Below are positions 12,959-17,578 of a stretch of 17,578 nucleotides of DNA, piece after piece; the stretch's first letter is position 1; each line of letters opens with the position of its first letter. This stretch comes from CAYXPG01 sp964564845 (GTDB taxonomy: Bacteria; Planctomycetota; Phycisphaerae; Sedimentisphaerales; Anaerobacaceae): assembly GCA_964564845.1 (NCBI GenBank), contig CAZMCN010000033.1, positions 1-17,578 of the forward strand, read 5' to 3'. The position numbers and the translations under genes were made by a program. The notes beneath the pieces are model-generated. The model ran no database searches, had not been told where the DNA came from, and saw only the letters and a program-made list of their open reading frames with translations.

Positions 12959-13813
12959 ATGGCAAAAAAGAATCTGCCTAAATTGGTTATTTTCGGCGAC
13001 GAGAAAAGGGGAAATGTTGCTGAAGCGATTGCCGAATTTACCGATTTTGCCAAAAGCAAAGCCCAGGCCGTGGGCGGTTATAGTATCAAGGAATGTCCGG
13101 CTGAGATTCTCAAGGATTGTGATTTTGCGGTTGTATTCGGAGGTGATGGGAGCATTATAGCGGCGGCAAGGTGCTTAAGCCGGAACAAGACGGCGGTAAT
13201 CGGGGTCAATGTTGGCAAGCTTGGCTTCCTCGCGGAATTCAGCGTCAGCGAACTAAAAGATGCATTTGATAGTATAATGTCAGGAAAAGTTCATATTGAC
13301 AAAAGGATGATGCTTAGCTGCACGGTTTTCAGTGATGGCCGAGAGAAATTTCACTCAGCCGCTATCAATGATGTTTTTATAACTGCCGGGCAGCCATTTA
13401 GAACAATCGAACTTCAGATTTCGGTCAATGCCCAGCAGCTTGCCGGCTGTGTAGGTGACGGGCTGATTATTTCCACACCGACCGGCTCAACCGCATATAA
13501 TCTTGCTGCCGGCGGCCCAATCCTGTCCGGCAAAATGGAGGCAATGGTTATTACGCCGATTTGTCCGCATTCACTTTCCTTCAGGCCGATGGTTATAAAT
13601 GCCGATAGTGTAATAGAGGTTCGCTGCGTTCGGGTCAGTGAAGGTACGGCTGCGCTAGTTGACGGGCAGATTTCATCGATGGTTTCTGTCGGTGACCTGC
13701 TGAGGGTTGAAAAGGCCCGCAGCGATTTTATGATTGTTAATAATCCACTGAGGAACAGGTGGGAAACTTATGCCGCAAAACTCAGATGGGCACAAAAGCC
13801 GAATTATATGTAA
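12959..13813 (+). CDS. nadK: NAD kinase
   Basis: Phosphorylates NAD to NADP in the cytoplasm; the sole route to NADP. The 284-aa protein has GGDGS at 61-65, GVNVGKLGFLAE at 82-93, INDVF at 136-140, the GDGLIISTPTGSTAY signature at 166-180 with AAGGPI after it, and ITPICPHSLSFRP at 198-210. The N-terminus is of the shorter bacterial type. The start is the ATG at 12959 (a GTG directly precedes it); no good ribosome-binding site is seen because the upstream spacer is built of repeats. It is 85 nt after dxs, which needs NADPH downstream in its pathway, and the next gene starts 1 nt after its stop. Confidence 0.96.
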   Translation: MAKKNLPKLVIFGDEKRGNVAEAIAEFTDFAKSKAQAVGGYSIKECPAEILKDCDFAVVFGGDGSIIAAARCLSRNKTAVIGVNVGKLGFLAEFSVSELKDAFDSIMSGKVHIDKRMMLSCTVFSDGREKFHSAAINDVFITAGQPFRTIELQISVNAQQLAGCVGDGLIISTPTGSTAYNLAAGGPILSGKMEAMVITPICPHSLSFRPMVINADSVIEVRCVRVSEGTAALVDGQISSMVSVGDLLRVEKARSDFMIVNNPLRNRWETYAAKLRWAQKPNYM

Positions 13814-13814
13814 A

Positions 13815-15452
13815 ATGCAGAACATGATTTTCAAATTTCGATTGCCGATTGTTGATTGCCGATTTCCAATCAAAGGTCGAAGGTCGAAGATCGAAAATCT
13901 GCTTGCAATATTTGTTTGTTTGGGCTTATCGGCGACTGTTTGGGCTGTAAGGAATCCTTTGGGTCCGCCGACCATTCCGCCGAGCAGCACCGGCGGCGGT
14001 CTTGTTCGCAGTCCTAATCCAGTTGACACAAGCGGTAACCTTGTAGTTACCGGCAATGTTAGTGCCGGCAGGAGCTTTCGAGGTATTGTGCCGTATCGGG
14101 CCACTTCGGATTTTGCGGGGTCACTTGGCTCGTCTTCTTTTGATGCTTTTTTAAGGGATTCGGCGGGTTCGGAGAGTTTCGGCCGATACACTGGAAGGTC
14201 GATTCCTTATTATTCACCTACAGGAACTGTAACGACTACAAGACCAGGCCGAAGGGACGTTTTCGGGCCGACGGCTGCCGATGTTGACGCTCGTGCCGGA
14301 GGAGATACTGGTTTATCAGCTCTGTCAAGAAGACAGCAACTGTCCGACTGGAGAGGGCAGGTACCTTATCTCGGTTCCAGACCGTCTCAAACCCAAAAAA
14401 GAGGGCTTCGTTTAGGCAGGCCGATGTCGATGACTCAGCAGGAGCTTGAGCAGGTCATTTCAAACCAAATTGCCAGATACCCACAGGGCAGGGACTTGAC
14501 TGGCCGGCAGCGACAGGCCCAGATAGAGCAATTTCGCCATGACATCAGGCAGGTAAGGGAAAAGGCTGATGAATTGAAAAAAAGCGTACTCGGCATAGAC
14601 GAGTTTTCCAAGACGTCCACAAAAACCAAACTCACCGATAGTGTTCTAAAATCTCAGCTCGAAGAAAAGCTGCAGATGTTGCCGGAACCGACAAAAGAGC
14701 TCGAGCAGCCTGATACCGGCTCAGATAAGCAGTATTTGGAACCCCAGCCTGATGTTTTTGAACAGATGAAACTGCAGATTGACAGTTCGCAAAAACCTTT
14801 CGAACAATTGCCCTCAAAAGAGCCGTCAAAGGAAATTACTGAAAGCAAAGAGAAGCCGGATGAAGAGGAAAGTGGCCAAAAGAAAACCTCAGTGCTTGAC
14901 GAATTTACCGACGTTGCATTGGCAGCAAGGGCCCAAAGCGTTTTAGGTGAGCATAAGACGTTTGCTTCGTTTTCGAAAGACAGATTCAATCAGCATATGA
15001 AAACTGCGGAAGACGAGCTCAAAGCAGGCAGGTACTATCGTGCTGCGGACGTATATTCGGTGGCATCAATTTACAAGCCTTCCGACCCGCTGCCTTACGC
15101 CGGCAAAAGCCATGCACTCTTTGCCGCCGGCGAATATATGAGCAGTGCGCATTTTCTTTCTATAGCCCTTGAGATTTTTCCTCAGTACGCACGGTTTAGA
15201 ATTGACCTTACAGGTATGGTCGGCGACAGGGATAAGCTCGAAAGCAGAGTGGTTGACGTTGAGCAGTGGCACAAATACAGCGGTGCGGCTGAACTGCAGT
15301 TTTTGCTTGGCTACGTCTATTACCAGATGGACAGGCTTGATAAGGCAAAAGAAGCAATCGATGCAGCTGAACAAAAGATGCCGGAATCGCCGGCTATAAT
15401 CGCACTTAAAAAAGCTATTGATGATGTGGTTCGGGCCCCAAACGCGAAGTAA
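13815..15452 (+). CDS. Secreted TPR-repeat protein of unknown function
   Basis: A 545-aa protein. A long basic N-region is followed by a hydrophobic core at about 29-44 (LLAIFVCLGLSATVWA) with a plausible cleavage after VWA. Residues about 45-190 are Gly/Pro/Ser-rich and probably unstructured, 205-260 form a coiled coil (TQQELEQVISNQ, QIEQFRHDIRQVREK), 265-365 are Glu/Lys/Pro-rich, and about 390-540 hold TPR units (AGRYYRAADVYSVASIYKP, then AELQFLLGYVYYQMDRLDKAKEAIDAAEQ). It is probably a periplasmic scaffold; no enzyme motif is present. ATG 13815 or 13824 is the likely start, 1 nt after nadK; an earlier in-frame ATG at 13770 lies inside nadK. The N-region is encoded by two heptamer arrays (13840-13900), so the signal peptide was partly built from repeats. 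Confidence 0.82.
   Translation: MQNMIFKFRLPIVDCRFPIKGRRSKIENLLAIFVCLGLSATVWAVRNPLGPPTIPPSSTGGGLVRSPNPVDTSGNLVVTGNVSAGRSFRGIVPYRATSDFAGSLGSSSFDAFLRDSAGSESFGRYTGRSIPYYSPTGTVTTTRPGRRDVFGPTAADVDARAGGDTGLSALSRRQQLSDWRGQVPYLGSRPSQTQKRGLRLGRPMSMTQQELEQVISNQIARYPQGRDLTGRQRQAQIEQFRHDIRQVREKADELKKSVLGIDEFSKTSTKTKLTDSVLKSQLEEKLQMLPEPTKELEQPDTGSDKQYLEPQPDVFEQMKLQIDSSQKPFEQLPSKEPSKEITESKEKPDEEESGQKKTSVLDEFTDVALAARAQSVLGEHKTFASFSKDRFNQHMKTAEDELKAGRYYRAADVYSVASIYKPSDPLPYAGKSHALFAAGEYMSSAHFLSIALEIFPQYARFRIDLTGMVGDRDKLESRVVDVEQWHKYSGAAELQFLLGYVYYQMDRLDKAKEAIDAAEQKMPESPAIIALKKAIDDVVRAPNAK
13840..13900. repeat. Two consecutive 7-bp-period arrays inside a coding region
   Basis: The first array is GATTGCC, GATTGTT, GATTGCC, GATTTCC (13840-13867). 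After one odd heptamer, the second is AAGGTCG, AAGGTCG, AAGATCG, AAAATCT (13873-13900). Both lie in the N-terminal region of the secreted TPR protein, giving residues such as RLPIVDCRFPIKGRRSKIEN. Confidence 0.85.
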
Positions 15453-15462
15453 TGCGTTTGGG
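15437..15462 (+). other. Hairpin across the TPR gene stop codon
   Basis: CCCAAACGC (15437-15445) pairs perfectly with GCGTTTGGG (15454-15462) around an 8-nt loop that contains the stop codon. No T-run follows, so it is not a typical intrinsic terminator; it may stabilise the 3' end or act with a factor. Confidence 0.5.
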
Positions 15463-15518
15463 CAACCCCGCAAAGTAATAACAATCTGTAATATTAAATT
15501 CGATTTGTTTTGCCGGCG

Positions 15519-17498
15519 ATGATAAAAGCCAACGCGTCCATAGACATCCGGGGAGTTTTTTCTGATGGAGGCCTGATTGCGCAGTCCCTTTCCGGTTTCG
15601 AGTTTCGTCCGCAACAGCTCAGGATGGCCGATAGGGTTCAGAAGGCATTTATGAATGGTCGGCACTTGGCCATCGAGGCCGGCACGGGCGTGGGAAAGAG
15701 TTTTGCATACCTTGTTCCTGCGGTGGAGCTAATCTACCGTCGTGCCGGTAGGGTGCTGATTAGCACTTTTACCATCACACTACAGGAGCAGCTCGTCAAT
15801 AAGGACATTCCGTTTTTGGCCGACTGTCTGCCTGGGCCGTTTACAGCGGTTTTGGCAAAAGGCAGAGGAAATTATCTTTGCAGACGTCGGCTTGAATTTG
15901 CACTTCGAAGGCGGCAATCACTGTTCGATCGTTCCGCCTCGGAGCTTGGAAAAATACGTAACTGGGCCGGCCAAACAAACGATGGCTCTCGCAGCGACCT
16001 TGGTTTTCTGCCAGGGGCCGCCGTCTGGGATGCCGTCAGTAGCGAGCACGGCAACTGCCCGGGCCGCAGATGTCCTTATTTTGGCAGTTGCTTTTACCGG
16101 CGGGCCAGAAGAGCGCTCGACAACGCCGATATCATTGTGGCAAATCACGCACTTTTGTTCAGCGACCTCGCGCTCAGGGAAAACTCTGTATCGATTCTAC
16201 CGGATTATAAGTATATCATTATCGATGAAGCCCACAACATCGAACATGTGGCCGAGGACCATTTCGGAATAAATATCAGCAATCGAGCAGTCAAATTCCT
16301 CCTCGATAGTCTTTACAATGCAAGAACCCACAAAGGGCTTTTGGCTTATACAGGTGCAGAAAAAGCGGTTGAAATGGTCGGCAAAACGGCTAAAGAGGCA
16401 GCAGCTTTTTTTAAGCAGGTGCGAAGCTGGTATGAGGACACAAAGGACGAAACTCAGGGCAGATGTTATACTAATTTTACGGAGGATACGATATCGGGAC
16501 ATTTGAAGCTGTTACAGTCGCAATTGGCTAAGCTGGCAAATGAAACAGGGGATGTTGATGAGAAGCTCGAGATTTTCAGATATGTTAATAGATGTGGTGC
16601 TTTGCTGCATGATTTGGATTGCTTTTTAATGCAGAAGAAGCCGGATTATGTCTATTGGGTTGAGACTACAGGAGGTAAACAAACAACCGTTCGTTTGAGA
16701 AGTGCAGCCGTCAATGTCGGAGAGGACGTTAAAAGATGTCTGTTCGACAAATATGAATCCGTGGTATTGACCAGCGCCACTTTGAGCAGCGGCGCAGCGG
16801 CGCAGAACGGCGGGTTCGATTTTTTTGCCGGCAGAATCGGGCTTGGCGATTTTGACGCCGTGAAACTCGGCTCACCTTTCGATTACCAAAGGCAGGTTAC
16901 GGTTTATATTGAAAAGGACCTGCCGGAGCCTAACAATAAGGCTTTTGCTGCCTGTGCTGCCGGTGCGGTAAAAAAGTACATAAAGCAGACGGCAGGCAGG
17001 GCATTCGTGCTTTTTACCAGTTATCAGATGCTCGATGAATTTTCCGGGCAGCTTTCCAAGTGGCTTGGTGAGAATGATATTGAGTTGCTGCAGCAGGGGG
17101 CGGGCCTCGAGAGAACTTTGCTTTTGAAATATTTCAAGGGTGATAACAACAGCGTAGTACTTTTTGGAACAGACAGTTTCTGGCAGGGAGTTGATGTGCC
17201 GGGTGAGGCGTTGAGCAATGTGATTATTGTTCGGTTGCCTTTCGCGGTTCCCGATAAGCCGTTGATAGTCGGCCGATTGGAGCAGATAAAGGCCCGGGGC
17301 GGAAATCCCTTTCTGGATTATCAACTGCCCTCGGCGGTTATCAGGTTTAAGCAGGGTTTCGGCAGGCTGATTCGAAACAAGATGGATACCGGCATTGTGG
17401 TTGTTCTGGACAGCAGGATAATCAACAAACGCTATGGCCGGAAATTTCTGGCCGCCATCCCAAAATGCAAAATAGAAATCGTCTCCGCAGAAAAATAA
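15519..17498 (+). CDS. dinG: DinG-family (XPD-like) Fe-S ATP-dependent DNA helicase
   Basis: A 659-aa superfamily 2 helicase; DinG-type enzymes unwind 5'-3' and clear D-loops, R-loops and other structures. Numbering from a TTG three codons upstream: EAGTGVGKS (Walker A, 56-64), STFTITLQEQL (85-95, motif Ia), cysteines 124, 183, 188 and 194 in the right places for a 4Fe-4S cluster, ANHALLFSD (211-219) and IIIDEAHN (236-243, DEAH). The C-terminal half has VLTSATLSSG, GTDSFWQGVDVPG, NVIIVRLPF and QGFGRLIRN (motif VI with the arginine finger). There is no N-terminal exonuclease domain. The start is the ATG at 15519; the TTG at 15510 is possible. It is 66 nt after the TPR gene. Helicase family is certain; the exact orthologue is less so. 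Confidence 0.92.
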   Translation: MIKANASIDIRGVFSDGGLIAQSLSGFEFRPQQLRMADRVQKAFMNGRHLAIEAGTGVGKSFAYLVPAVELIYRRAGRVLISTFTITLQEQLVNKDIPFLADCLPGPFTAVLAKGRGNYLCRRRLEFALRRRQSLFDRSASELGKIRNWAGQTNDGSRSDLGFLPGAAVWDAVSSEHGNCPGRRCPYFGSCFYRRARRALDNADIIVANHALLFSDLALRENSVSILPDYKYIIIDEAHNIEHVAEDHFGINISNRAVKFLLDSLYNARTHKGLLAYTGAEKAVEMVGKTAKEAAAFFKQVRSWYEDTKDETQGRCYTNFTEDTISGHLKLLQSQLAKLANETGDVDEKLEIFRYVNRCGALLHDLDCFLMQKKPDYVYWVETTGGKQTTVRLRSAAVNVGEDVKRCLFDKYESVVLTSATLSSGAAAQNGGFDFFAGRIGLGDFDAVKLGSPFDYQRQVTVYIEKDLPEPNNKAFAACAAGAVKKYIKQTAGRAFVLFTSYQMLDEFSGQLSKWLGENDIELLQQGAGLERTLLLKYFKGDNNSVVLFGTDSFWQGVDVPGEALSNVIIVRLPFAVPDKPLIVGRLEQIKARGGNPFLDYQLPSAVIRFKQGFGRLIRNKMDTGIVVVLDSRIINKRYGRKFLAAIPKCKIEIVSAEK

Positions 17499-17546
17499 TT
17501 TAAGTTGCACAAGTTGGGTTTGATTGGGTTTGTTTTGGATGAAATA

Positions 17547-17578
17547 GTTCGTAGTTCGTTGTTCATAGTTCATTGTAT
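17547..17578. repeat. 7-bp-period array at the window edge
   Basis: Heptamers GTTCGTA, GTTCGTT, GTTCATA, GTTCATT and the start of another (GTAT) run to the end of the window, so the array may continue. The units match those at 12866-12893. The preceding spacer (17499-17546) has a TTGGGTTTGA-like 10-bp repeat (TTGGGTTTGATTGGGTTTG) and no gene. Confidence 0.8.

Noticed and set aside
13770..13814. Earlier ATG for the secreted TPR protein inside nadK
   Set aside because: It would overlap nadK by 44 nt and move the signal peptide core further from the N-terminus; the ATG at 13815 or 13824 fits better.
16872..17573. 233-codon minus-strand open frame antisense to the helicase gene
   Set aside because: It mirrors the strongly supported DinG-type gene and begins in a repeat array; no domain is visible.

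Overview
The window looks like chromosomal DNA of a free-living bacterium of moderate GC. The style of several proteins suggests a planctomycete of the Phycisphaerae or a relative: a Dxs with a GDASIVNG thiamine-diphosphate motif, a MiaA with a GKG P-loop, a divergent ThyA-like protein, a secreted TPR protein, and intergenic spacers rich in degenerate short repeats. This lineage call is inference. No rRNA, tRNA, CRISPR array, phage gene or transposase gene was seen.

Layout. Positions 247-4810 are on the minus strand, read right to left: ribE (riboflavin synthase), a 75-aa unknown protein, an EVE-like/PD-(D/E)XK nuclease, a 61-aa unknown protein, pdxA, an S23-type four-helix-bundle protein and rsmA. 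Positions 4922-9018 are on the plus strand: a membrane-anchored coiled-coil protein, a ThyA-like protein, a parvulin prolyl isomerase, a 420-nt spacer with a probable free-standing small RNA, nrdR with an NrdR box in its own promoter, and an ATP-cone protein. miaA (9023-9955) is on the minus strand and diverges from ispA, dxs, nadK, a secreted TPR protein and a DinG-type helicase (10045-17498).

How the genes work together. ispA and dxs are the two ends of isoprenoid supply, and MiaA next door uses the dimethylallyl diphosphate they share. nadK, pdxA and ribE make cofactors (NADP, pyridoxal phosphate, riboflavin). NrdR, the ATP-cone protein and the ThyA-like protein point to deoxynucleotide supply. 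rsmA and miaA modify RNA.

Most notable points. (1) The nuclease and its 75-aa partner overlap by ATGA, are relatively AT-rich, and sit among housekeeping genes; they are a candidate modification-dependent defence cassette. (2) The four-helix-bundle gene is bracketed by inverted arrays of a 7-bp repeat and lies exactly between pdxA and rsmA, which are neighbours in E. coli. This recalls the intervening sequences of 23S rRNA, but outside rRNA. (3) Six separate sites carry degenerate 7-bp-period arrays with different unit sequences. They supply stop codons (pdxA, dxs), a promoter (ribE) and part of a signal peptide (TPR protein). (4) A roughly 140-nt RNA with its own promoter and a strong terminator lies upstream of nrdR.
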